A stretch of 51,324 nucleotides of DNA from an uncultured Alphaproteobacteria bacterium (lineage in GTDB: Bacteria > Pseudomonadota > Alphaproteobacteria > HIMB59 > GCA-002718135): the NCBI GenBank assembly GCA_902612805.1, contig CACMEY010000007.1, positions 1 to 51,324 on the forward strand, read 5' to 3'. Shown piece by piece: positions 8,013-17,363 of the stretch. Both the position numbers and the translations under genes were made by a program. Each line of letters begins with the position of its first letter. The stretch's first letter is position 1. The notes beneath the pieces are model-generated. The model was not told the origin of the DNA. It did not search any database and saw only the letters and a list, made by a program, of their open reading frames with translations.

Positions 8013-9507
8013 AAATCCTGATATAGTAAATTTTCTTGCCAACTTAAGTAACGATGAAGTTTTCACACCTTCAAAGTTTGCAATAAACATTCTTGATCAA
8101 TTACCAAGTCATATTTGGTCAAATCCAGATATTAAAATTTTAGATCCATCATGCAAAACAGGAATATTTTTAAGAGAAGCTGCCTCAAGATTGAACAGGG
8201 GTCTCAAAAGTAAAATTAAAGATGATAAAAAAAGAATAAACCACATTCTTAAAAATCAAATATTTGGAATTGCAGTAACTGAACTTACTTCATTAATTAG
8301 CAGAAGATCTGTTTATTATAGCCGTGATACTAATAGTAAATTTTCTGTAGTTAAAAAATTTAATAACGGAAATGGAAATATCATATATAATGATATTCAG
8401 CATGTTTGGAATATTAAAAATAGATGCGAATATTGTGGTGCCACTAAAACCCAATACTCAAGAGATGAAGATTTAGAAAAGTATGCTTATGAATTTATAC
8501 ACACTAATAATCCTCATGAATTATTTGATAATATGAAGTTTGATGTAATTATCGGAAATCCGCCTTATCAATTATCTGATGGTGGTCATTCAAGAAGTGC
8601 AACAACTATTTACCATTTGTTTATAGAGAATGCTAAAAAGTTAAACCCTAAATACATAACGATGGTAACTCCATCTCGATGGTTTGTTGGTGGAAAGGGT
8701 TTAGATGGTTTTAGAAAAGATATGCTTTCCGATACAAGAATTAAAAAAATAGTTGATTTTGAATCTAGTTCAGATGTTTTTCCAGGCGCCGATATTGCAG
8801 GTGGAGTTAATTATTTTTTATGGGACAGAGACCATAGTGGAAAATGTGAAATAGTAAATATGAGGAAGGACCAAGAAATAACAACTCTAAGAAGTTTAAA
8901 TGAATATGATATTTTAATTAGAGACTCAAGGGCACTTCAAATTATCAAGAATATAAAAAAATTAAATATTAATAATGGCAAAACATTATCTCTTAGCATT
9001 TCTCCAAGTAAACCATTTGGATTACGTACAAATTACTTACCTAAAAATAGTGGAATACCTTGTTGGTTTATTCAAAAAATTGGAAAAAAATTTGCTAAGT
9101 TATCTGATGTTTCAGATACACAAAATTTAATTAAAAAATGGAAATTACTCCTTCCAAGAGCACCTATTGCTGGACAAACTGATTTTTCTAAACCAGTACG
9201 TTTTTATTATGATGGAAATGTTCAGATTGCTAAACCAGGTGAATGTTGCACAGAATCATGGATAGTTGCCGGTGCCTTTTCCACTGAGAAAGAAGCACTT
9301 AACTACAAAAGTTATCTTTTTACTAAAACAGTAAGATTTTTATTACTACAAGCAGTTATATCTCAAGACGTAACAAGAAGAAATTTTATGTTTGTACCAG
9401 ATTTAATAAATTACGATAGAAATTATGATGATAAGTTTTTAGTAAAAAAATGGAATATTTCAGAAAAAGATTGGAAATATATAGACTCTAGAATTACAGC
9501 AAGTTAG
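7996..9507 (+). CDS. Eco57I-like DNA adenine methyltransferase
   Basis: Protein of 503 aa. It has motif I (KILDPSCKTGIFL, about 47-59), a cysteine pair CEYC (144-147), and motif IV NPPY (188-191) inside DVIIGNPPYQLSDGG. The C-terminal half (about 260-490) resembles the TaqI/Eco57I-type target-recognition region, with LLLPRAPIAGQTDF and SQDVTRRNFMFVPDL. It methylates adenine in double-stranded DNA, giving the modification arm of the R-M cluster and probably its sequence specificity, because no separate specificity subunit is present. It overlaps the upstream methylase-like gene by 17 bp and directly abuts the nuclease-helicase gene (stop TAG then ATG). Confidence 0.88.
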   Translation: MNLKNENPDIVNFLANLSNDEVFTPSKFAINILDQLPSHIWSNPDIKILDPSCKTGIFLREAASRLNRGLKSKIKDDKKRINHILKNQIFGIAVTELTSLISRRSVYYSRDTNSKFSVVKKFNNGNGNIIYNDIQHVWNIKNRCEYCGATKTQYSRDEDLEKYAYEFIHTNNPHELFDNMKFDVIIGNPPYQLSDGGHSRSATTIYHLFIENAKKLNPKYITMVTPSRWFVGGKGLDGFRKDMLSDTRIKKIVDFESSSDVFPGADIAGGVNYFLWDRDHSGKCEIVNMRKDQEITTLRSLNEYDILIRDSRALQIIKNIKKLNINNGKTLSLSISPSKPFGLRTNYLPKNSGIPCWFIQKIGKKFAKLSDVSDTQNLIKKWKLLLPRAPIAGQTDFSKPVRFYYDGNVQIAKPGECCTESWIVAGAFSTEKEALNYKSYLFTKTVRFLLLQAVISQDVTRRNFMFVPDLINYDRNYDDKFLVKKWNISEKDWKYIDSRITAS

Positions 9508-12027
9508 ATGAGTAAAGAATTTTTTCCGACTAGACCAGAATATAATCCAAGAATTTATGCTTATCGAGATTCAAACCCCCAGTACAAAGGTCTTTTAAGA
9601 ATTGGTGAAACTACTAGATCGGTTGAAACTAGAGTAAAAGAACAATATCCATCATCTAGACCTGGTAAACCACCTTATGAAATAGTTTTAAATGAATCGG
9701 CTATGCGATCAGATGGTACAGCTTTTCATGATGATCCAGATCTTTTTAAATATTTAAAAAATAAAGGGGTAGAAAGACCAGGAGGTGATTGGTTTAAATG
9801 TGATGTAAAAACTATTAAATCAGCAATAGTAGCTTTAAGAAATAGATTAGAAGTTGAAGATAGTAGAGTTTTTGATTTCAATATGCGTCCCGAGCAACAA
9901 GCTGCAGTTAATAAAACTTTCAATTACTTTAAGAGCAAAAAAAAATCAAAAAGAGATGATTCATTAAAATTTTTATGGAATGCTAAAATGAGATTTGGAA
10001 AAACTTTTGCTTCCTACCAATTAGCAAAAAGAATGAATTGGAAAAGAGTTTTAGTTTTAACTTTTTTACCAGCTGTCCAAAATGCATGGGAAGAAGACTT
10101 AAAATTACACATAGATTTTAAGGATTGGCAGTTTATTTCAAAGGATGGAAAACAATATAAAGATATCAATAAAAAAAATCCATTTGTATGCTTTGGTTCT
10201 TTTCAGGATTTTTTAGGAAAAAATAAATCTGGAAAAATAAAAAATAAAAATGAATGGGCACATGAAATTAATTGGGATTGTATAATTTTAGATGAATATC
10301 ATTTTGGGTCTTGGACTGAAAGAGCTAAAGAAATTTATGATACGGGTGAAAAGGATGAATACAATGAATTTATAAAAGTTGGAATGAGTGATAACTTTGA
10401 TCAAAGTATAATTCCAATAACTACTGATCATTATCTATATTTATCAGGAACACCTTTTAGAGCTTTAGAATCAGGTGAATTTATTGAGGAACAAATATAT
10501 AACTGGACTTATCCTGATGAACAAAAAGCAAAATTAACATGGAAAAAAGATAAAAATCCATATTTTGCGATGCCTAGAATGGTAATGCTAACATACAAGC
10601 TTCCATCAAATATTGAAGAAATCGCAAAGAGAGGTGAATACGATGAATTTGATCTAAATGAATTTTTTAGAGCCGAAGGAACAAATGAAAATCCAAAATT
10701 TAAACATATAACCGAAGTACAAAAATGGTTAGATCTTATTAGGGGTAGTTTTAGTAAAACAATATACGAAAATTTAAGACAAGGCGGTTCTAAACCAGCT
10801 ATGCCTTTTTCTGATTATAGAATTAAAAAAAATTTAAATCATACAGTCTGGTATTTGCCTGATGTTAAATCATGTTTTGCAATGGCAAATCTACTTAAAG
10901 AAAGACAGAATATATCTTATCATGATTACTCTATAATTATAGCAGCTGGAAATAAAGCGGGTATAGGAAAAAAAGCATTGCCACCAGTTTTGAAAGAAAT
11001 GGAACCTTCACCAATAAACACCAAAACAATAACTCTAACATGTAAAAAACTTTTAACTGGAGTAACTGTAAGACCTTGGACAGGTATATTTATGTTAAGA
11101 AATACATCTTCGGCTCAAACATATTTTCAATCAGCTTTTAGAGTTCAATCACCATGGACTGCTAAACAAACTATTAAAAATAAAAAAGAGATAAAAGTAA
11201 AAGATATTGTCCTTAAAGAAGAATGTTATGTATTCGATTTTGCTCCTAATAGAACATTAAAATTAGTCTCAGATTATTGTAAATTAAATACAGATATAAA
11301 TACATCAGAAGAAAAAAAAATTGATGAATTCTTAAAATTTTTACCGATCTTAAGTTATGATGGTTTTGATATGCATAGTGTAGATGCAAATGAAGTTCTT
11401 GAAGTTTCATCAGCTGGAACATCATCAACACTATTAGCTAAAAAATGGATGCATGATTCATTGATTTATGTAGATAATGTTACTCTTCAAAGAATATTGT
11501 CTGATGATAAAGCTATCGAAGTTTTAATGAAAATTGAAGGTTTTAGAAATATCAAAGAAGATATTGAAACCATTATTAATAAGTCTTCGGAAATTAAAAG
11601 TTTAAAAAGAAAATTAAATAAATCATCAGATAATAAAAATAAAAAACAACTTTCTGACGCTGAAAAAGAATACAAAAGTAAAAAAGAAATGATTAAAAAG
11701 AAATTAAAACAATTTTCATCTAGAATACCAATTTTTATGTATCTAACGGATTATAGAGAAAATCATTTAGAAGATGTCATTAGAAAATTGGACACCACAT
11801 TGTTTAGAAAAGTCACAGGTTTAGAAATAAAAGATTTTGAGCTATTAGTAAATAAGGGAGTCTTTAATAAACCATTAATGAATCTAGCTATTAAAGATTT
11901 CAAAACTTATGAGGACTCAAGCTTACAATATTTAGGTATAACCACTCATAAATTTGAGCGTTATGGTTTAATGGATACTGTAATTACAAAAAAAGAATTT
12001 AAACAATATTTTGTGAATCAATCATAA
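9508..12027 (+). CDS. GIY-YIG nuclease fused to SF2 helicase (restriction subunit)
   Basis: Protein of 839 aa. The N-terminus (about 13-100) is a T5orf172-like GIY-YIG nuclease: RIYAY (15-19), LRIGET (30-35), conserved Arg42, and DWFKC. A superfamily 2 helicase/translocase follows: Q-like MRPEQQAAV (126-134), Walker A KMRFGKT (160-166), DEYH box (262-265), SGTP (313-316), a motif V region TCKKLLTGVTV and motif VI QSAFRVQ (541-547). The C-terminal 200 residues include a Lys-rich coiled segment (about 685-740). It is expected to translocate on and cut unmodified DNA, as ATP-dependent restriction enzymes do. It sits directly after the methylase gene with no gap. The family resemblance is clear; the exact R-M type (I, III, ISP-like or other) is not. 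Confidence 0.88.
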   Translation: MSKEFFPTRPEYNPRIYAYRDSNPQYKGLLRIGETTRSVETRVKEQYPSSRPGKPPYEIVLNESAMRSDGTAFHDDPDLFKYLKNKGVERPGGDWFKCDVKTIKSAIVALRNRLEVEDSRVFDFNMRPEQQAAVNKTFNYFKSKKKSKRDDSLKFLWNAKMRFGKTFASYQLAKRMNWKRVLVLTFLPAVQNAWEEDLKLHIDFKDWQFISKDGKQYKDINKKNPFVCFGSFQDFLGKNKSGKIKNKNEWAHEINWDCIILDEYHFGSWTERAKEIYDTGEKDEYNEFIKVGMSDNFDQSIIPITTDHYLYLSGTPFRALESGEFIEEQIYNWTYPDEQKAKLTWKKDKNPYFAMPRMVMLTYKLPSNIEEIAKRGEYDEFDLNEFFRAEGTNENPKFKHITEVQKWLDLIRGSFSKTIYENLRQGGSKPAMPFSDYRIKKNLNHTVWYLPDVKSCFAMANLLKERQNISYHDYSIIIAAGNKAGIGKKALPPVLKEMEPSPINTKTITLTCKKLLTGVTVRPWTGIFMLRNTSSAQTYFQSAFRVQSPWTAKQTIKNKKEIKVKDIVLKEECYVFDFAPNRTLKLVSDYCKLNTDINTSEEKKIDEFLKFLPILSYDGFDMHSVDANEVLEVSSAGTSSTLLAKKWMHDSLIYVDNVTLQRILSDDKAIEVLMKIEGFRNIKEDIETIINKSSEIKSLKRKLNKSSDNKNKKQLSDAEKEYKSKKEMIKKKLKQFSSRIPIFMYLTDYRENHLEDVIRKLDTTLFRKVTGLEIKDFELLVNKGVFNKPLMNLAIKDFKTYEDSSLQYLGITTHKFERYGLMDTVITKKEFKQYFVNQS

Positions 12028-12052
12028 CTGTTGAAGAACTCTCACATTTAAA

Positions 12053-12241
12053 TTATTTTTTAATTTTAAAACCTTGTTCTTCCAAAATTTTAACTAATCT
12101 TTTCAGCTGTTGTTCTCTTGGCAGGTCAAAATAATTATTATCAATTTTCTTAAAAAAAATATTTTTAATACATTCTTTTTTTTCTCGTTGATTAATAAAA
12201 TCTCTAATAGATTTTGCAAAATATAATTTAAGGTTGAACAT
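12053..12241 (-). CDS. Small protein, 62 aa, unknown
   Basis: Short basic protein (Lys/Phe-rich; FYFAKS-like N-terminus, C-terminal EQQLKRLVKILEEQGFKIKK). A perfect ribosome site AAAGGAG lies 5 nt before its ATG, which makes it a real gene despite the length. The last part (about 40-62) reads as an amphipathic helix with a loop. It is convergent with the nuclease-helicase gene, so it is probably not part of that operon. No family recognised. Confidence 0.65.
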   Translation of the reverse strand: MFNLKLYFAKSIRDFINQREKKECIKNIFFKKIDNNYFDLPREQQLKRLVKILEEQGFKIKK

Positions 12242-12406
12242 AAAATCTCCTTTAGCGTTTTGTTTTGTGTCCCAGCAATTAGAGTATCTAAATCAGGAAG
12301 ATTCTATTTTATCATACTTTTTAAATTTTAGAATATTTTAATTTGATCTTAATATTACCTTAATCATTTCTCATTTTTATCAAATTTTATTTTTATAGAA
12401 GTTTTA

Positions 12407-13156
12407 GTGGCACCAGTTATCAAAAGAATTATAATTTTTCTATTCTCACTCCTTATTATTGTTCTCCTTCTAGCTGGTGTTGCTAAAAGTGAGCAATTAT
12501 TAAGTTCAAAAGAATTTATTAAAAAAGAACTCCCCCTTGATCAGGGTAATGACAAACTCATTATTACTGAAGCACAAGAATATCCAAAAAGAACATTTTA
12601 TTTTGATCCTTTAGTTGTTTTTGATGAAGAAGATGAAGTAAGTTTATGTGGGTATGAGCTTACTACAGTTGATTTTACAGGAACGAGGATCGTTGTAAGC
12701 CTTTACGCAGCCCTTTTTGACGATGCACCAGAAATTATAAATTATGTACGGTTAGAAACATTACAATTAACGCCTTTTGATAAAGAATTATACTTTAGTG
12801 ATATGAAAAAATTAGAACTCTATCCCTACACAATGGAAATTATAAAAAATAATACTTTATTTGAGTCTCTTGAAAGAAATAATTCTAAAGCAAGTGCTAT
12901 TATTCATGAATCATCGAATAATTATCTCTTAAATAATGGTAAAATCTTAAAAGAATTTTATATGGGTGGATATGACTTGCATGTAGAGTTTATCAAAGGA
13001 TACCCTATTCACATCCCTATTCCACAAAATATTAAATTTTTAAATGCTAAAATTGATCTCATTGATCACTGTCTTATTGAGCTGAAAAAGAATGAAAGAA
13101 AAACAAAGATACCTGATGAAAAATTTTTAAAAGAAGCATTTTATAAAGTACCCTAA
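12407..13156 (+). CDS. Membrane-anchored or secreted protein, unknown
   Basis: Protein of 249 aa. A basic start (MAPVIKRII) is followed by a strong hydrophobic segment (about 8-25), so it is exported and probably held by an N-terminal anchor or signal peptide. The rest is acidic, with two isolated cysteines (CGYEL, DHCLIEL) that could form a disulfide. The start is GTG 12407; there is no ATG near it and no clear Shine-Dalgarno, so the start is tentative. No domain recognised. The upstream 165 bp hold only the ribosome site of the divergent small gene. Confidence 0.6.
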   Translation: MAPVIKRIIIFLFSLLIIVLLLAGVAKSEQLLSSKEFIKKELPLDQGNDKLIITEAQEYPKRTFYFDPLVVFDEEDEVSLCGYELTTVDFTGTRIVVSLYAALFDDAPEIINYVRLETLQLTPFDKELYFSDMKKLELYPYTMEIIKNNTLFESLERNNSKASAIIHESSNNYLLNNGKILKEFYMGGYDLHVEFIKGYPIHIPIPQNIKFLNAKIDLIDHCLIELKKNERKTKIPDEKFLKEAFYKVP

Positions 13157-13233
13157 CTTGAGATTAAAAAAGCTAGATTTTAAAAAAAGTTAAAACTAAT
13201 TGATTTTAATACACCTGTAATTAAATAAGAATT

Positions 13234-13842
13234 ATGAAAGAAACATATTATAAGCCTTTTGGGCCAACAATAGGTAAATATAATTTATCACATACAATGA
13301 TTGGTAAAGTTAATTCATTTGCAAATAAAATAATTGAAAATAAACACAAAAGTAAAGTATTGGATCACTCACATAGATTAGTGGGAAATGTTCAACAACA
13401 ATTTCGCTTAACAAAAGATTTTCTTTTTACTAGCGGTTTAGAAAAACAACTTAACCGCATTATTGTATCTTATTACAAAAACGTCATTCAAGTTAAGCCC
13501 TCCTCCATTAAAATTGATCGCGCGTGGATTGTTAGACAATTTGCTGGTGATTTTAACCCACCACATATTCATAGAGGGAATGTTAGTGGAGTTTGTTATC
13601 TTGAAGTTCCAAATTCTATTAAATATAACAAAGAGATTGATTTTGCTGGAAGACTTTCTTTTTTTGATGGTCGTGTCTCCATGCCTCGTAATAGCCCTCC
13701 TTTAGTAAAACATAGAATTACTTTTAAGCCACGAGTCGGCGATATTTATATATTTCCTGCTTTTTTAATGCATGATGTTCATCCATTTCGTAAAGACGGC
13801 GAGCGAAGATGTTTTTCTTTTAATGCATTTGTAAAAACTTAA
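13234..13842 (+). CDS. Putative 2OG-Fe(II) oxygenase (TIGR02466-like)
   Basis: Protein of 202 aa. The core has WIVRQFAGDFNPPHIHRGN (putative first iron ligand in PPHIH), a central GRLSFFDGR, and then the second part FPAFLMHDVHPF with a distal His and the basic GERRCFSFNAF expected to bind 2-oxoglutarate. This layout fits the 'putative 2OG-Fe(II) oxygenase' family (TIGR02466), known from phages and marine bacteria; substrates are unknown. The first motif is HxH rather than the classic HxD, as is common in that family. It stands alone. Confidence 0.75.
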   Translation: MKETYYKPFGPTIGKYNLSHTMIGKVNSFANKIIENKHKSKVLDHSHRLVGNVQQQFRLTKDFLFTSGLEKQLNRIIVSYYKNVIQVKPSSIKIDRAWIVRQFAGDFNPPHIHRGNVSGVCYLEVPNSIKYNKEIDFAGRLSFFDGRVSMPRNSPPLVKHRITFKPRVGDIYIFPAFLMHDVHPFRKDGERRCFSFNAFVKT

Positions 13843-13866
13843 AAATTATTTTTGTATTTGTCTAGA

Positions 13867-15045
13867 TTATTGACTTTTTTCTACAACTCCTGCTACTTTA
13901 TTTTGGTTCATAAGAAATGTCATTAGAATTGAAATTATAAAAAATAAAATACAAAATGCATAAACATTAAATGTAAGCCCATTTACTGAGGCAGAGTATC
14001 CAATTATAGCTGGTCCAAAAACAAATCCTGATTGTCCTAAGCTAGTAACATGTGATATTGTTATTGGAATTGGTTTATGTGATGTCCTCACTGACTCTCT
14101 AATTATAATTGGCATAAAATTTGAGCTAAGAAAACCAAAAAGAGCAACACCAAAAAATATTATATAAACATTCATCGTTAAAGTTGATAAAAATAAGATC
14201 ACAGAACCTAAGACGGAAAAAAGTGGGCCAACAAATATTTCATTTAAAACTTTTATAAGAGAAGGTGCAATTATGTTACTGATTATTGCTCCAAAGTTGA
14301 AAAAGAATACAATAGAACCAGCAAGAAATAAACTTGAATTTAAATCTTCTAACATCCAGGCAGAAGACCACACCATAATTATGCCCATTGAAGCAGTCTG
14401 AAACATATTTATTATTCCAAATAAAAAAGTTTTAGGTGATGGTAAGGAAAAATTAGGTGTGTTATTAGGAATGTCATATTTTCTATTAAGACCGTAAAAT
14501 TGTAAAAATACTAAAGCGGATAATGCTATAATACCTAAAAATGAAAAGTAATTAAAAGGGTCAAAATTATATCCCAGGGAAATAGTAGACAAGGCAGCTG
14601 CACTTATTGATCCAAAAGCCCAAGAAGTTTTAAATATTGGTGTTAATATCTTTTTGGTTTTATTTTCAATTATTGTTACCTGAGTTAATGCACAGGGAGC
14701 CTGAATTCCCATACCAATTCCAAATATAGCATAACTTAATATTAAAAAATAATAAGTTTCAAAATAAAAAACTGATAATGGAACAAAGGAAATAATTATT
14801 CTAGAAATTTTTAAACAATTAGTGGTTCCAATTTTTGGTATTAAAAATCTCGAAGAGAGTAAATTAGACAAGATTACAAATACCCCAAAAAAAGTAACAG
14901 CAAATCCAAATTCTTCTTTAGATATTTTTAAGAGATCAAGTACAATTGGAGTATAAATCATAAAAGAACTTATTAAAAAAAAAGTGAAGAATCCTACTGA
15001 GTAGGTTGCATAAAATGATTTTAATAATTGTTCATTTTCTGACAT
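13867..15045 (-). CDS. MFS transporter (paralog 1)
   Basis: Protein of 392 aa with 12 predicted TM helices and a central polar loop near 185-200. The segments KIGTTNCLKISRI after helix 2 and VFGPAIIGYSASVNGLTFN near helix 11 are shared almost verbatim with the next gene and with 23141-24280. The fold is close to the FucP/YbjJ-like inner-membrane transporters. The gene is 13 nt downstream of its tandem paralog and so likely cotranscribed. The substrate is unknown. Confidence 0.85.
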   Translation of the reverse strand: MSENEQLLKSFYATYSVGFFTFFLISSFMIYTPIVLDLLKISKEEFGFAVTFFGVFVILSNLLSSRFLIPKIGTTNCLKISRIIISFVPLSVFYFETYYFLILSYAIFGIGMGIQAPCALTQVTIIENKTKKILTPIFKTSWAFGSISAAALSTISLGYNFDPFNYFSFLGIIALSALVFLQFYGLNRKYDIPNNTPNFSLPSPKTFLFGIINMFQTASMGIIMVWSSAWMLEDLNSSLFLAGSIVFFFNFGAIISNIIAPSLIKVLNEIFVGPLFSVLGSVILFLSTLTMNVYIIFFGVALFGFLSSNFMPIIIRESVRTSHKPIPITISHVTSLGQSGFVFGPAIIGYSASVNGLTFNVYAFCILFFIISILMTFLMNQNKVAGVVEKSQ

Positions 15046-15058
15046 ATAATTATTATTA

Positions 15059-16213
15059 TTAAGTTACTTCTGTTCTCATTAGAGATACAGTTAAAATTGA
15101 TATTGAAATAAAAACGAAACACAAAGCATACATGTTAAATGTTAATCCAAGTTTTTCTGCAGAAAAACCTACTATTGCGGGTCCAAAAACTAAACCAGAA
15201 AAACCAATACTAGATATATGAGATATAGTTTTAGGGATTGAATCTTTGGAATATTTGATTGCTTGCCTAAAAATAATTGGCTGCATATTAGAGCACGAAA
15301 AACCAAATATTATCATGCCGATCAAAATGATGTAAATATTTTGAGAAACTATTGTAAAAATTAATACTACTGATCCAATTATGGTAAAATATGGACCTAC
15401 AAATTTTTCATTAAAAATTTTAATAAGCCTTGAAGCCATTATGTTTGCAGATATTTCACCAATATTAAAAAATAGCAAAACAAAACCAGCTAAATAAACT
15501 GGTCCCAATAAATCATTAATAAACCATAGAGAAGACCAATTGAGAATTATACCGATCGATGCAAAAATCATCATGTTAACTAAAGCGTACAAAAAAATGG
15601 TTTTAGATGGTAAAGAGAAACTTGGTGCTTTGTCTACATAATCAAGTTTTTTTGGTAAACCAAAAAAAAACATAGAAATAGAAGATAGAAAAATAAAAAC
15701 TCCAATAAGAGCAAATAATAATTTTGGATCAACTTTAAGCCCAAAACAAAAGCTTGCTAGTAATGCTCCAAATATAGATCCTACTGAAAAACAAGATTTA
15801 AAAATTGGATTTAATATTTTTTTAGTTTTTGATTCTAATATAGCAATTTGTGTAAAAAGACTTGGAGCCTGGATGCCCACCACTGCTCCCCAAAAAATAC
15901 TTAATAGAATATACACCTCGTACTTAGGTATATAAAAAATTAGAAATGGAATAAATGAATACGATAATCTTGCAATTATCAAACAATTGGTTGTTCCAAT
16001 CTTAGGAAGTAAAAATCTTGTTGCTATTTGATTGATAATAATATTTGTGATTCCAAATACTGTTATACCTAAAGCAAATTCAGTTTCGGTAATTTTTAAA
16101 CTTTCTAAAACTATTGGCGTATAAACAAAATAGGTACTTATTAAAAACATCACTATTGCACCCTGAGAATAAGCGGCGAGGAAAAATTTGTTATAATTTA
16201 TTTCTTGAACCAT
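15059..16213 (-). CDS. MFS transporter (paralog 2)
   Basis: Protein of 384 aa with 12 TM helices, first gene of the tandem pair. It shares LPKIGTTNCLIIARLSYS, the central loop YVDKAPSFSLPSKT and GLVFGPAIVGFSAEKLGLTFN with the downstream copy, so the two arose by duplication. ATG start. About 190 bp upstream lies the 37-bp repeated element (16401-16437). The substrate cannot be read from the sequence. Confidence 0.85.
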   Translation of the reverse strand: MVQEINYNKFFLAAYSQGAIVMFLISTYFVYTPIVLESLKITETEFALGITVFGITNIIINQIATRFLLPKIGTTNCLIIARLSYSFIPFLIFYIPKYEVYILLSIFWGAVVGIQAPSLFTQIAILESKTKKILNPIFKSCFSVGSIFGALLASFCFGLKVDPKLLFALIGVFIFLSSISMFFFGLPKKLDYVDKAPSFSLPSKTIFLYALVNMMIFASIGIILNWSSLWFINDLLGPVYLAGFVLLFFNIGEISANIMASRLIKIFNEKFVGPYFTIIGSVVLIFTIVSQNIYIILIGMIIFGFSCSNMQPIIFRQAIKYSKDSIPKTISHISSIGFSGLVFGPAIVGFSAEKLGLTFNMYALCFVFISISILTVSLMRTEVT

Positions 16214-16400
16214 TTAATTAGTATGGATTATTAACATCAATGTAAGTAATTACTAATTTATCATGAATTAAATATTAAATATTAATAGCTATTTGGATTA
16301 TTCATGTTTTAGGATTATATTAACGTATTTTTTATATTTACTGTCATTCTCCAGTAGAGAAATCAAATATAATAATCATAATCGTCTTAATAATATCCGT

Positions 16401-16437
16401 ACCAACTAAGTAGATTGTTAAGGACTCTGCTATATAA
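16401..16437 (+). repeat. Repeated 37/38-bp element, copy A
   Basis: Matches 18566-18603 at 35 of 38 aligned positions (two substitutions and one 1-base gap). It ends in TGCTATATAA, which looks like an extended -10 promoter on the + strand. Here it is followed about 27 nt later by a + strand terminator hairpin and no + strand gene. The rest of the 16214-16400 interval holds nothing recognised. Confidence 0.65.
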
Positions 16438-16463
16438 TTAGCGTATAGATCAACTGGGTGAGT

Positions 16464-16489
16464 GGTAAGGCCTATCGCTTACCCTTTTT
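16464..16489 (+). terminator. Intrinsic terminator on + strand
   Basis: GGTAAG (16464-16469) and CTTACC (16478-16483) enclose an 8-nt loop and are followed by C and TTTTT. The T-run is on the + strand side only, so it terminates + strand transcription although the adjacent gene (rhodanese) is on the minus strand. It may end a short transcript starting near 16445. Confidence 0.6.
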
Positions 16490-16906
16490 CTAATTTGTTT
16501 TAGGCTCAACTGTTATGAATTTTTTATTAATCCAAGAGTTGATTCCACTTTGTGCATTGTAAATAATAGTATTAAATTTTTCATCTATCATATTAGCAAC
16601 TACCTTAGATCTTTTTCCTGATCTACAAATTAAGATTATTGGATCAGTTACACTTATTTCTAGTTGTAATTTTTCTAACCATTCATCAAAATTATAATTC
16701 CCCTCTTCATCGAAAAAAGTTAGTAAAATACTATTTGCAATAACGCCGGTTTGAACCCACTCTGAACTTCTTCTTACATCTACAATTGGAATATTAGTAT
16801 TTGATAATTTTATCATTTCTTCATCATTGACATCTATAACTTCTGCAAATGCAAATTTAACAATCAATAAACCAACTATAATCTTTATATAAAATCTAAT
16901 ATTCAT
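16490..16906 (-). CDS. Exported rhodanese-domain protein
   Basis: Protein of 138 aa. An N-terminal signal sequence (hydrophobic about 7-19, ending AFA/E at 19-22) is followed by a single rhodanese domain: IVDVRRSSEW (41-50) and the active-site loop ICRSGKRS with Cys94. It is probably periplasmic, handling sulfane sulfur or acting as a thiol carrier. It is the last gene of a minus-strand series of small genes (18247, 17687, 17364, 16947). Confidence 0.85.
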   Translation of the reverse strand: MNIRFYIKIIVGLLIVKFAFAEVIDVNDEEMIKLSNTNIPIVDVRRSSEWVQTGVIANSILLTFFDEEGNYNFDEWLEKLQLEISVTDPIILICRSGKRSKVVANMIDEKFNTIIYNAQSGINSWINKKFITVEPKTN

Positions 16907-16946
16907 TAATTTTCTTCACAATAAGTTTGGTAGTTATTTCAAAGAA

Positions 16947-17315
16947 TTAGTCGTGTTCTCCACCCGGATCATTTTTTGGCAGTTCAACTTTATAGGGATT
17001 ACCATATTTATCTCTATAAATAACGCTACCACGTGCTCTATTCACTGAATGGTAACCTTCTCTAAATTTATAAACATTCTCAGATATTTTAAAAGTAGCA
17101 ATAGTGATAGCAATGGCTGCGATTAGAAGAAAATGTGCAGCAAAAGTTACTCCCATCACATACCATGATCCTACATAAAGACTGAATGCTATGCACCACA
17201 TCCATGCTAATATTTGCAATACCATGTGTCTTACTTGCAGGTCGGGAATGTGCTTTAATGGGTTAAAATCATGACTCATAACACTATCCCAACATTCAAC
17301 TATAAATTGTCGCAT
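16947..17315 (-). CDS. Two-TM membrane protein, unknown
   Basis: Protein of 122 aa. An N-terminal soluble part (about 1-28: SHDFNPLKHIPDLQVRHM) is followed by two TM helices (about 29-50 and 55-74) and a polar C-terminal tail with GYHSVNRARGS. No family recognised. It lies 40 nt upstream of the rhodanese gene and 48 nt downstream of the next, consistent with a single minus-strand transcript. Confidence 0.65.
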   Translation of the reverse strand: MRQFIVECWDSVMSHDFNPLKHIPDLQVRHMVLQILAWMWCIAFSLYVGSWYVMGVTFAAHFLLIAAIAITIATFKISENVYKFREGYHSVNRARGSVIYRDKYGNPYKVELPKNDPGGEHD

Positions 17316-17363
17316 ATCATATAAATAGGTCTCTATTTTAAATAATAAATACCTTGTTAAATA

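Noticed and set aside
11246..11675. Minus-strand frames inside the nuclease-helicase gene
   Set aside because: They lie wholly within a strongly conserved + strand gene, have no ribosome site and encode low-complexity Leu/Tyr/Phe-rich products.
13463..13705. 80-aa frame within the 2OG-oxygenase gene
   Set aside because: No ribosome site; overlaps the conserved iron-binding region in another frame.
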